A program made the position numbers and the translations under genes. 26,629 nucleotides of DNA from Janthinobacterium lividum (GTDB lineage: Bacteria; Pseudomonadota; Gammaproteobacteria; Burkholderiales; Burkholderiaceae_D), in assembly GCA_945864765.1 (NCBI GenBank), contig CAMBDR010000004.1, forward strand, positions 1 to 26,629, given 5' to 3'. Positions 17,468 through 25,164 of the stretch are shown here, one piece after another. Each line of letters begins with the position of its first letter. Position 1 is the stretch's first letter. The notes under the pieces are model-generated. The model worked only from the letters and a program-made list of their open reading frames with translations, searched no databases and had not been told where the DNA came from.

Positions 17468-18867
17468 TTTTTTACTTTCTTGGATCGACGGAAGAATTGA
17501 CTAAAACGACCTTTCTTTTTCGTGGGCTGCCATGACAACTCGCCTAAAACTGGCAAGTCCAACATTTTTTCCAGGTCAATGCGGGAACGTACACGACGAT
17601 CCAACATTTCCGCCATCAAGGCAAACCCGATTGCCAACATGCTACCCACCATAAAGGAAAAAATCATGTTCAATCTGGTTTTAGGGCTGGCAGCTTCAGT
17701 GGGGGGCACCGCCGGGCTGAGTACCGAAATATCCGATTGATTGGATTGCCCCTCCAAATTGGTTTGCATAAAGCGCTGGGCCGTGGTTTCATATGCCCGT
17801 TGCGCGCGCTCGACTTCTTTCACCAGCAACGACATTTCGTCTCGGGTACGATTGAGTTGCAATACTTTATCTTTTTGCTTTTCCATGGCACCACGTATAT
17901 CGCCTTCGCGCCGTTGCAAAATATTGGCATTATTCGATACGCTGTTGGAGACCACGGCCAATTGTTCGCCCATGGCCGCACGCAATTTATCAACCTCGGC
18001 TTTCAAGCCAATATATTGCGGATGGTTGCGCCCCAGACGTTGCGCCACTTCCGTTAGCTTCGATTCGGCACTGCCCAAACCAATGCGTAAATTTTGAATC
18101 ATGGGGTTGCCCGCCACATCAGGTGATTCAAAGGCTTTATCGCTTTGTACCAATTTTTGCCGTGATAGCGCTTCGGAAGCCTGGCCTTGGGAAGCAACCC
18201 ATTGGCTGGATAAATCATGCAGGCGCTGGGTTTCCACATCCAGCCGATTATCCACACTGACCAAGCCATTTTTTTGCTGATACAGTGACAGCTTTTTTTG
18301 CGCCGTATCCAAATTCTCACGCAAGACCTTGGTTTGATCATTAAAGTAACTGGCCGCCTGTTTCAAAGGCTCGACTTTTAATTCGATGCTTTTCTTTAAA
18401 TAAGCATTGGCAAAGGCATTGCTCACGTCAGCCGCTTCCTTGGGCGAGGCACCTTTATAACCAATGACGACAACACTACTTTCCTTGGAAGGCTCCACGA
18501 TCAACATTCTGATTAACTCGTTGGTCAACCAGTCGGCCATGGTTTCACCTTTGGATTCGGTGTTGTAGCGATCAATATAATAGGGACTTTGATCGAGCTT
18601 GAGTTCGGCAATCACCATCGCCGCCACACTGGAGCTGGTAATAATATCCACTTGTGTGGCCATATAGCCGGGCAGCAATTGCGCTGGAGAGGTGGTTCCG
18701 GTAACGGGATCGACACCTTTATAGTTCAAAATTAACGCTGTGCTAGCCTTATAGGTTTTAGGTAAAAGTTTGCTAATAATAAAAGTACCTACCAGGGTCA
18801 CAACCAAGGTAAAAAGCGCAATTCGCAAATGCGCCCGGATAATAAGAAGAAACTGAGAAAAATTCAT
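17464..18867 (-). CDS. epsF: Chain length determinant protein EpsF (Wzz/GNVR family)
   Basis: A 467-residue polysaccharide co-polymerase. It has a transmembrane helix near the N-terminus (about 14-34), a Wzz domain with SKLLPKTYKASTALI, a long periplasmic coiled coil (about 170-370), a second membrane helix (about 400-422) just after the proline-containing AVPPTEAASPKTRLN segment, and a basic cytoplasmic tail (KKKGRFSQFFRRSKKVKK). The layout is that of EpsF in XrtB loci. It controls polymer length and works with EpsG, whose gene overlaps its end by four bases. The ATG at 18867 has only a poor ribosome-binding sequence and lies 45 A/T-rich bases after epsE. Confidence 0.93.
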   Translation of the reverse strand: MNFSQFLLIIRAHLRIALFTLVVTLVGTFIISKLLPKTYKASTALILNYKGVDPVTGTTSPAQLLPGYMATQVDIITSSSVAAMVIAELKLDQSPYYIDRYNTESKGETMADWLTNELIRMLIVEPSKESSVVVIGYKGASPKEAADVSNAFANAYLKKSIELKVEPLKQAASYFNDQTKVLRENLDTAQKKLSLYQQKNGLVSVDNRLDVETQRLHDLSSQWVASQGQASEALSRQKLVQSDKAFESPDVAGNPMIQNLRIGLGSAESKLTEVAQRLGRNHPQYIGLKAEVDKLRAAMGEQLAVVSNSVSNNANILQRREGDIRGAMEKQKDKVLQLNRTRDEMSLLVKEVERAQRAYETTAQRFMQTNLEGQSNQSDISVLSPAVPPTEAASPKTRLNMIFSFMVGSMLAIGFALMAEMLDRRVRSRIDLEKMLDLPVLGELSWQPTKKKGRFSQFFRRSKKVKK

Positions 18868-18912
18868 GGCGCGACTTTCGATATGGAAAATTCAAGAAAT
18901 AAAATATTTATA

Positions 18913-19698
18913 TTAAAACAAACTTTCCTGTACCAACATCACATCATCCACTTGAACCAAATCATCCATCTTTACCTTTATTTCTTGCACTTTCCCATTG
19001 CTGTCACGTCGCTTTACCCGCAAGCCGCGCTCAGTGCCCCGCAGGGTTAAACCGCCCGCAACGGACAAGGCTTGCAATACCGTCATATTTCGCTCCAGTC
19101 GGTACACGCTGGGGCGCTGCACCTCTCCATACACATAGTAACGCGGTGCACGATCCACAAAAACAATATCGCCACCGGCCAGATCGGGGTTGGTCGCCAC
19201 ATCACCACTACGCAATAAATAAGGAATATCAAACAACTCTCTTGTTTGTTTGCCATTCCGGGTGCGGATAAGAATCACTTGATCAGCGCCGTCTGCATTG
19301 GCACCACCGGCCAAGGCCAAGACATCCACCAGGGTGCGTTTGCCTTCGAGTGGGTAACGCCCGGGCCGATTGACTTGGCCCAACACTGAAATTTGCGAAC
19401 TTTGCACGGCAGTGACGATAATGGTAACCTGCGGATCATGCAAAAAGCCACCCGTAGCCAGCGCACGGGCAATCTTTTTTTCTGCTTCGCCCACCGTCAA
19501 CTTATCCAGCACCACTTCCCCAATCAAGGGGAACGTGATTTTACCACCTTCACTGAGACGGGTTTCCAATTGCAAATCCGGGCTGCCATAGACACTGATG
19601 CGCAGTACATCGCCCGCCCCCAATAAAATATCGGCAGCTTGCGCCAAGCCCAGGCTTGAACACCACAGCAACAGACAAAAACAGATGCGTCTAATCAT
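18913..19698 (-). CDS. epsE: Polysaccharide export protein EpsE (Wza-like, SLBB domains)
   Basis: A 261-residue secreted protein with an N-terminal signal peptide (about 1-21, ending LGLAQA before ADILLG). A poly-export domain (about 22-100, GAGDVLRISVYGSPDL and GGKITFPLIGEV) is followed by two SLBB domains: about 103-150 with VLGQVNRPGRYPL, and about 188-245 with YVYGEVQRPSVYRLERNMTV. It belongs to the outer-membrane or periplasmic export channel family, but lacks the long C-terminal part of Wza, as is usual for EpsE. The signal peptide shows no clear lipobox at its end. It follows epsD by 52 bases. The neighbours EpsF and EpsL make an export-complex role firm. Confidence 0.93.
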   Translation of the reverse strand: MIRRICFCLLLWCSSLGLAQAADILLGAGDVLRISVYGSPDLQLETRLSEGGKITFPLIGEVVLDKLTVGEAEKKIARALATGGFLHDPQVTIIVTAVQSSQISVLGQVNRPGRYPLEGKRTLVDVLALAGGANADGADQVILIRTRNGKQTRELFDIPYLLRSGDVATNPDLAGGDIVFVDRAPRYYVYGEVQRPSVYRLERNMTVLQALSVAGGLTLRGTERGLRVKRRDSNGKVQEIKVKMDDLVQVDDVMLVQESLF

Positions 19699-19750
19699 TA
19701 CCTACCCAATTCATCACATTAATTAAGCGACCAAAAGCCCGCAAACCAAT

Positions 19751-20683
19751 TTATTTGGCACTCGCGCTGGCACTGCTGGCAGCACTGGCGCTCGCTGCGG
19801 CACTGGCGCTGGCACTGGCGCTGGCACTGGCACCATTCAAATATTGAATTTTAGCCAAACCACGCAATTTTTTTACCGCTTCATCCGCCGTTTCTTTTTG
19901 CTTCTTTTGCAACAAGAATTGTTCGATCTGTGGACTCGCAACCGCCAGTGTTACCGGTGCATCTTTAATATCGGCCAGTTGCAATAACATGGTGCGGTCG
20001 CCTTCGGTAATCAGGAACAATTGCGTGCGCGGCATGGTGATCATTTTGCTGGACATTTCAGTCGGCAAATCCGAACTGGTACGCACCAGGTTACCACGCG
20101 CAAATTTGATGGTATTGCTATCCAACCAAGCCGCCACTTCATCCAAACTCTTGGCCGCATCCACCGCCGCTTTGGTTTTGGCGTCATAATCTTTACTTGC
20201 CAGCACCAATTGTTTCATATCAAACTGTTTGCGCTCAGAAAAGAACTGCGGTTGCGCTTTGAAATAAGTTTCAATTTCGGCCTTGGTTGGCTTGGGCACA
20301 TTAGCCACCACTTTTTGCATATAGGCCTGGGTGATGATTTGGGTTTTGGCGCGCTCAATGGCTTGCACCACACGAGGATCACGATCCAATTTATCTTTGG
20401 CGGCTTTGGCAACAACCAATTGCTTATCGATCAAACCTTCAAGCACTTGCTTGGACACCGTCGCTTGCTGCGCAGCTGGCACATTCTTACCTTGCAGCTC
20501 TTCATTCACTTGATGTGAAGTAATTTCCTCACCATCCACACTAACCAAGGATTGCCCTGCACGCTTTTCCTTGTTACCGCAGGCAGTAATGCCAAGCATG
20601 GAAATCAAAACCAAGGCCAAAACTTTGGCATGTGGCCTTTGAGATAAATTAATCGTGGGCACCCAGCCCTCAAACATTGCCAT
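19751..20683 (-). CDS. epsD: EpsD-family peptidyl-prolyl isomerase-like lipoprotein
   Basis: A 310-residue protein. A lipoprotein signal (VLALVLISMLGITAC, lipobox Cys about 35) follows an unusually long 19-residue N-region. The body is a SurA/parvulin-like EpsD protein: an N-terminal VSVDGEEITSHQVNEEL segment, helical chaperone-like region, then ETYFKAQPQFFSERKQFDMKQ leading into a degenerate rotamase region. EpsD proteins accompany exosortase-linked eps loci and are thought to help fold or assemble the export machinery. The last 28 residues are an almost pure Ala/Ser tail encoded by a 12-bp repeat, which is not part of the family core. ATG 20683 has AAGAGGA five bases upstream, and an extended -10 promoter lies about 65 bases upstream. 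Confidence 0.88.
   Translation of the reverse strand: MAMFEGWVPTINLSQRPHAKVLALVLISMLGITACGNKEKRAGQSLVSVDGEEITSHQVNEELQGKNVPAAQQATVSKQVLEGLIDKQLVVAKAAKDKLDRDPRVVQAIERAKTQIITQAYMQKVVANVPKPTKAEIETYFKAQPQFFSERKQFDMKQLVLASKDYDAKTKAAVDAAKSLDEVAAWLDSNTIKFARGNLVRTSSDLPTEMSSKMITMPRTQLFLITEGDRTMLLQLADIKDAPVTLAVASPQIEQFLLQKKQKETADEAVKKLRGLAKIQYLNGASASASASASAAASASAASSASASAK
19757..19832. repeat. 6/12-bp tandem repeat encoding the EpsD Ala-Ser tail
   Basis: The array is built on the plus-strand unit GGCACTGGCGCT with variant units (GCTCGC, GGCAGC). It spans about 76 bases and encodes alternating Ala and Ser at the very end of EpsD. Units are multiples of three, so slippage would lengthen or shorten the tail without a frameshift. 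Confidence 0.85.
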
Positions 20684-20746
20684 ATCAATCCTCTTCTTTT
20701 TAAATAATACGATAAATATACTTGCTCAAACATCCATAAAGTGCGC

Positions 20747-20755
20747 ATTATACCA
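20747..20755 (-). promoter_or_regulatory. Extended -10 promoter upstream of epsD
   Basis: Reading the minus strand, TGGTATAAT combines a perfect TATAAT (20747-20752) with the TG motif one base upstream, 64-72 bases before the epsD ATG. No good -35 lies at 16-18 bases, which is usual for extended -10 promoters. It would drive epsD and the coupled downstream genes separately from epsB. Confidence 0.55.
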
Positions 20756-20818
20756 CTGGCACTTGAAATTCCATGGGTGAAGATACCTGAAAATCCCAAG
20801 CCCGTCAGGTCTGATTCT

Positions 20819-20838
20819 GACACAAAATTGTGACACAA
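20819..20838. promoter_or_regulatory. Paired TGACACAA direct repeat, possible operator
   Basis: Two exact copies of TGACACAA (20819-20826 and 20831-20838) lie in the 171-base gap between epsB and epsD, about 70 bases upstream of the promoter -10 box. One copy also forms a perfect 11-base palindrome, TTGTGTCACAA. The 12-base spacing and the location suggest an activator or repressor site; no regulator gene is in the window. Confidence 0.4.
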
Positions 20839-20854
20839 GATTATCGCACTTGGC

Positions 20855-22237
20855 TTAATGTGCGTTCTCGCGTTTCAAAACAACCCAAACTGTGCGTACA
20901 ATAATCCACAAATCCAGTGTCAAGGACCAACTCCGCAAATAATCCAGGTCAAATTCAATTCGCGCCTGCATTTTATCCAATGTTTCTGTTTCGCCACGCA
21001 AGCCATTCACTTGCGCCCATCCGGTAATGCCTGGCTTGACTTTGTGGCGTAACATATATCCCTTGATTAATTTTCGATACAATTCATTGTGAGCCACCGC
21101 ATGGGGGCGTGGCCCGACAATACTCATTCTGCCCTGAATCACATTAATGAATTGCGGCAACTCATCAAGCGAACTGCGACGCAAGAAAGCGCCCACTCTG
21201 GTAATGCGTGCATCGTCTTTGGTGGCTTGAACAATTTTAGCTCCGTCATCAGCCACGGTCATGGTACGGAATTTATACACTAAAATTTCTTCGCCATACA
21301 AACCATAGCGCCGCTGACGAAAAATAACCGGCCCTGGCGAACTCAATTTCACAGCCAGGGCGATGATGAGCATGATGGGCGTGAGCATAATCGAAATCAA
21401 TATGGCCAATACCACGTCCGAGGCGCGCTTGATCACACTATTCACACCAGTAAATGGTGTTTCACAAACGGCCACCACCGGCATGCCCGCCAAATGATCG
21501 ATACGCGCTTGCATTAAATCAAAGGTATAAATATCGGGCAAAAAATACACCGAGGTGGTGGTATCTTGCAAATCGTCGAGTAATTTACGGATCCGGGGTT
21601 GGGCCGAAATGGGTTGACTAATATACACCATTTTAATATTGTGTTCATGCACAAAGTCGGATACATCTTCCATTTTGCCAATTAAAGGGGCACTGCGCCC
21701 CATTGGGTGGCGGGTATCACCCCGGTCATCAAAAAAGCCCCGCACTTCCATCATCAGATACGAATTATCCAAAATCCGCCGTTCAAGACGCAAGCCCACT
21801 TCATTCACGCCGACAATAATGGCACTGCGAATTTCATCACTGCTACGCCGCACAAACGCCAATTTACGCAAAGCCAAATGGCTCAAAAACAAGACGCAAG
21901 GGGTTAAACTGACCCAGGTCAGTAATACATCATCGTGATAGCGGTTGATTAAATCGGTGGCGCTGCTGATCCAGTAGAGTATTGCGACGGTGATGATCCA
22001 ACCGACAAAAATATCGCGTGCGTAGGCCAGCATCTTGCCACTACGCCAGCTACGGTAAGGATCGATTTGTTCGTAGACAAACGAAGAAACAAAAAACACT
22101 AAAATGGCGAGTAATAAATAATACCCGCTGAAGTGTTCATCGTGAAAAACGGTTACCAGATACAGCATTCCCCAAATGATACTTGGGTCAAGTAAGCGTT
22201 TTGAAAACGAAACGACTGGAATATCATCAACTGTCAT
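20855..22237 (-). CDS. epsB: Undecaprenyl-phosphate glycosyl-1-phosphate transferase (EpsB/WcaJ-like)
   Basis: A 460-residue initiating transferase. Four or so N-terminal membrane helices (about 15-125) are followed by a Rossmann-like CoA-binding_3 domain (about 138-230, AIIVGVNEVGLRLERR) and the C-terminal bacterial sugar transferase domain from about 263. The latter holds SSPGPVIFRQRRYG, VYKFRTM, LRRSSLDELPQ, GRMSIVGPRPH and KPGITGWAQVNGLRG, all intact catalytic blocks. It places the first sugar phosphate, typically glucose, on undecaprenyl phosphate to start the repeat unit. ATG 22237 has AAGG upstream and follows epsL by 22 bases. A separate promoter downstream suggests epsB may belong to a different transcript from epsD onward. 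Confidence 0.93.
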   Translation of the reverse strand: MTVDDIPVVSFSKRLLDPSIIWGMLYLVTVFHDEHFSGYYLLLAILVFFVSSFVYEQIDPYRSWRSGKMLAYARDIFVGWIITVAILYWISSATDLINRYHDDVLLTWVSLTPCVLFLSHLALRKLAFVRRSSDEIRSAIIVGVNEVGLRLERRILDNSYLMMEVRGFFDDRGDTRHPMGRSAPLIGKMEDVSDFVHEHNIKMVYISQPISAQPRIRKLLDDLQDTTTSVYFLPDIYTFDLMQARIDHLAGMPVVAVCETPFTGVNSVIKRASDVVLAILISIMLTPIMLIIALAVKLSSPGPVIFRQRRYGLYGEEILVYKFRTMTVADDGAKIVQATKDDARITRVGAFLRRSSLDELPQFINVIQGRMSIVGPRPHAVAHNELYRKLIKGYMLRHKVKPGITGWAQVNGLRGETETLDKMQARIEFDLDYLRSWSLTLDLWIIVRTVWVVLKRENAH

Positions 22238-22259
22238 TATAACCTTATTTAATATTTAA

Positions 22260-23522
22260 TTAAAATTGATAGCGCACATTTGCATTCAATCCATTCGCGC
22301 GATAGGCGCGTTGAGGAACATTGGAGCGCAAACGCTCAAAATTACTCGACAGCCCCAGTTGCACATGTTGCAAGGGCGTATAGGTGAGGCCAAGCGTAAT
22401 GGTGCGCGATTGTTCCATCTGCAGTACTTCGCGCTCCACCACCCCTAAAAAATCACGTGATTCAATGCGAATATTTCCGTCAAGCCGAAGCTTGGGCGCA
22501 GGCGTCCATTCCCAACTCATGGTGCGTCCGCGATTTAAGGTATAGCTAGTAATTAAATTATCCACCGTGCCGAGTTCATGATAAAGCTGCCCTCGCAATG
22601 TAACGCGACTCGTCACTTCCCATGCGCCCCGCAAAGTGGCATTATTACCACTAAAATCACGGTTAAAATCATTTGGAGCCGGAAACAAACCATGTTTTCG
22701 CTCGGTACGCCCGCCACGAAAATGCAATGAAGTCTTGGATAAGGTATACCAATCAACCACAATTTGCGCTTCGAGTTGATCGTAGTTAAAAAAGCCAAAG
22801 GGCAAAACACTGCCAACCAAATCTCGCGCAATATTGGGAAACTGCGCTTGCTTTCGGTGCAGCGAAAATCCAATCCGACTCGGCTTACGGCCCCAATAAT
22901 TAATGGCTAACTCATGTTCCTGCAAATTACGGTTACCCGACTGCTGCGCCAACAAATCAAAACTATAACGATTCTTCACCGCCTTTGCCTGAACATCCCA
23001 GGACGACAAAAGATCCCACTTAACACTCACTGTATCGCTCTTTTGAGTACGCAAATTGCGCTCTTGATCATGTTGCTCGGTAAACGGCGTCAATGTCTTT
23101 GTGGAACTTGTACCAATATTGCCACTCCATTTCGAACCCAGATGCCAATTCCAATTCGCTTGCACATCGCTGCTATCATTATCCAATTGCGTAAAGCGAT
23201 CAAAACTCGTGCGCGCCAAATTCAACCGTGCATTCACAACTTGCCGCCCAATGTCGCGCTGTATGACCAGCCCCGTTGTGACAGTGCGAAAGTTATCAGA
23301 CAATTCGGGGGTAGTTAGCCTGAACAAGGGGTTATCTCTGAGTTCATCGGGTATGCGAAATACATTACTATCAAAACTCTGGGTATAGTCGGCATACGGA
23401 TACAGCCAACTGACCGGAAAACTCGATTGCGCCCACGCGGCATCACTGACAGCCAGCCCGGCCAGCCAAGCCAGCCCAAATACAGCGATATGAGAGGGCC
23501 ACGGTCTCACCAATAACTCCAT
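22260..23522 (-). CDS. epsL: EpsL-like outer membrane beta-barrel protein
   Basis: A 420-residue exported protein. The start at ATG 23522 gives a signal peptide (MELLVRPWPSHIAVFGLAWL, cleavage after AWA before QSS). An upstream in-frame start at 23591 would bury this signal inside the preceding gene, so I rejected it. The mature part is a series of amphipathic alternating strands with aromatic girdles (for example TLSKTSLHFRGGRTERK, VRYQF) and ends in Phe, the outer-membrane assembly signature. It matches EpsL proteins of exopolysaccharide operons, which are proposed to serve as the outer-membrane exit pore. It overlaps the membrane protease gene by 16 bases. Confidence 0.85.
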   Translation of the reverse strand: MELLVRPWPSHIAVFGLAWLAGLAVSDAAWAQSSFPVSWLYPYADYTQSFDSNVFRIPDELRDNPLFRLTTPELSDNFRTVTTGLVIQRDIGRQVVNARLNLARTSFDRFTQLDNDSSDVQANWNWHLGSKWSGNIGTSSTKTLTPFTEQHDQERNLRTQKSDTVSVKWDLLSSWDVQAKAVKNRYSFDLLAQQSGNRNLQEHELAINYWGRKPSRIGFSLHRKQAQFPNIARDLVGSVLPFGFFNYDQLEAQIVVDWYTLSKTSLHFRGGRTERKHGLFPAPNDFNRDFSGNNATLRGAWEVTSRVTLRGQLYHELGTVDNLITSYTLNRGRTMSWEWTPAPKLRLDGNIRIESRDFLGVVEREVLQMEQSRTITLGLTYTPLQHVQLGLSSNFERLRSNVPQRAYRANGLNANVRYQF

Positions 23523-24172
23523 TTTGCCGTTTGCAATACCCACAAACCCAGCACGCCATTGGTGACGGCATGCGATAAAATCGGCGACCATAAATTCTCA
23601 CTGCGCCGATACAAAAAATTATAGGCAAGACCTGCAACAAAACCCGCCAGCAATAAACTATGTTCACTGGCAAACAAGGCGGCGGTAATGAGGAAGGCTT
23701 TCAAGCTGGTAGCAGCCGGTTTGGCTTGCAAAAACTCGGGGTTATCGATCCAGCGCATGATAAAGGAGCGCCAAAATAATTCTTCCATGACGGGCACCAC
23801 CAGGGCAGCACCACACCAGCGCACGCCAATCAAGGCCCAGTCCAGGGTCGTACCCGCCTGCAGCCAATTTAAGGGGTCGGTTTTGGATTTGATCATCATC
23901 CACGGTGCATTCAAATTAATCCATAACACAAACACAAAAATACCCACGGCCAAGGCCAAGACGACTTGCGAGAATGGCAATTTGACCCGCAATTCAATAT
24001 AGTCGCGACGGAAATATAGGATCAGGCTCAGCACCACACTGATTTGCAGCAAATACAACCAGCGCAAATCGAGCTTCGATAGACCCATCGATTCCAATCC
24101 TTGTTGGATAGGAATAAATAACATATACGCCGCAAACGGTAAATACCGCGCCATTGTCACTCGTTCAAACAT
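23507..24172 (-). CDS. CPBP (CAAX-like) intramembrane metalloprotease
   Basis: A 221-residue polytopic membrane protein with about six helices. The CPBP/Abi motifs are complete: EELFWRSFIMRW (EExxxR), FASEHSLLLAGFVAGLAYNFLYRR with the motif 2 His, and SPILSHAVTNG with the third motif His. This type sits next to exosortase and eps genes in several betaproteobacteria and may process a membrane or exported partner; its target is not known. ATG 24172 follows a purine-rich GAGAGAG, but the ATG at 24154 (MARYLPF) is also plausible. The gene begins 69 bases after the crotonase gene, and its 3' end overlaps epsL, so it appears to be the first gene of the eps transcript. Confidence 0.88.
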   Translation of the reverse strand: MFERVTMARYLPFAAYMLFIPIQQGLESMGLSKLDLRWLYLLQISVVLSLILYFRRDYIELRVKLPFSQVVLALAVGIFVFVLWINLNAPWMMIKSKTDPLNWLQAGTTLDWALIGVRWCGAALVVPVMEELFWRSFIMRWIDNPEFLQAKPAATSLKAFLITAALFASEHSLLLAGFVAGLAYNFLYRRSENLWSPILSHAVTNGVLGLWVLQTAKWSYW

Positions 24173-24240
24173 GCTCTCTCTTTCTATTCACGCCATCAAC
24201 CAAGCCGACAATCATAACACTATCAGCACACCGACAGCGA

Positions 24241-25095
24241 TTAATCGCCTTCAAAAACCGTTTTTTGTTTTGTCAACAAGGCATGGTAAGCCCGATGAAA
24301 ATCGTTGGTAGACATACAAATGGCTTGCGCCTGCGCCTCGGCTTCCAGTGCCTGGGCCAAACTCATGGTCCATTCCTGCTGCAACATCCGCTTGGTCATC
24401 CCCAATGCAAAAGTGGGGCCGTGCGCCAATTCTTGCGCCAGAACCTTTGCATCGGCCTGTATCGCTTCAGGAATACACAGACGATTAAATAAGCCCCAAT
24501 GCTCGGCTTCAGTGCCACCGACACTACGCCCGGTCAATAATAATTCGGTGGCGCGTCCTTGTCCGATCAAACGTGGCAACAGTGCGCAAGCGCCCATATC
24601 ACAGCCAGCCAAACCCAAACGCACATATAAAAATGCCAGTTTGACGCGTGCTGTGCCAAAGCGAATATCGGCCGCCAGGGCCAACATCACACCAGCCCCC
24701 ACGCACAAGCCATCAATTGCCGCAATAATCGTTTGCGGGCAGTTGCGCATCGCTTGCACCAAATCACCAGTCATCCGGGTAAAGTCGAGCAAACCTGGCA
24801 TATCCAGTTTGGTCAACATACCCAGCATATCCTGACTATCCGCACCCACACAAAAATTCTCACCCGCTCCGGTGAGTACCACGGCCTTGACATCGTCAGC
24901 ATACATCAGGTCGCGAAACAGATCGCGTAACTCGGCAATGACTTCAAAGCCCAGGGTATTTTTACGTTCAGGATGTTGCAAGCTGATCGTCGCCACCCCT
25001 TGGGCACAGGTAAAACCCACATTCTGGGGTTGATAATCTGCCAACGTGGTACGAGCACCCGATACATATTGTGCTTGCCCCGGTAAATAATGCAT
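24241..25095 (-). CDS. Crotonase-superfamily (enoyl-CoA hydratase-like) enzyme
   Basis: A 284-residue crotonase-fold protein. It shows GVATISLQHPERKNTLG, KAVVLTGAGENFCVGADSQDM (oxyanion loop 1), IAAIDGLCVGAGVMLALAAD (oxyanion loop 2), GLAGCDMGACALLPRLIGQG, and a C-terminal helical tail that ends VFEGD. Both Glu residues of classical enoyl-CoA hydratase are absent: the positions read Met (GAGVML) and Tyr (LYVRLGL). Relatives next to fused monooxygenase/OYE genes share this, as I recall them, so it probably handles a ring-derived CoA ester by another mechanism. I chose ATG 25095, preceded by GAGGAAG; an upstream TTG at 25113 lies at the edge of the tandem repeat. It is the second gene of an aryl-CoA fragment. 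Confidence 0.88.
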   Translation of the reverse strand: MHYLPGQAQYVSGARTTLADYQPQNVGFTCAQGVATISLQHPERKNTLGFEVIAELRDLFRDLMYADDVKAVVLTGAGENFCVGADSQDMLGMLTKLDMPGLLDFTRMTGDLVQAMRNCPQTIIAAIDGLCVGAGVMLALAADIRFGTARVKLAFLYVRLGLAGCDMGACALLPRLIGQGRATELLLTGRSVGGTEAEHWGLFNRLCIPEAIQADAKVLAQELAHGPTFALGMTKRMLQQEWTMSLAQALEAEAQAQAICMSTNDFHRAYHALLTKQKTVFEGD

Positions 25096-25110
25096 TTCTT
25101 CCTCGCTTGT

Positions 25111-25164
25111 CAATCAATGTCAATCAATATCAACCAATGTGAATCAATGTGAATCAATGTGAAT
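25111..25164. repeat. 10-bp tandem repeat upstream of the crotonase gene
   Basis: Five 10-bp units (CAATCAATGT and close variants, later GAATCAATGT) run from 25111 to 25160, with four more bases of a sixth. The array lies between the stop of the monooxygenase gene and the crotonase ATG. A TATAAT (minus strand, 25163-25168) overlaps the upstream gene's stop codon and abuts the array. Confidence 0.9.

Noticed and set aside
23523..23591. N-terminal extension of the EpsL-like protein starting at 23591
   Set aside because: It overlaps the protease gene by 85 bases and puts 23 residues in front of a clean signal peptide; the ATG at 23522 fits better.
25111..25164. CRISPR array
   Set aside because: Units are only 10 bp, contiguous, and without spacers, so it is a simple tandem repeat.
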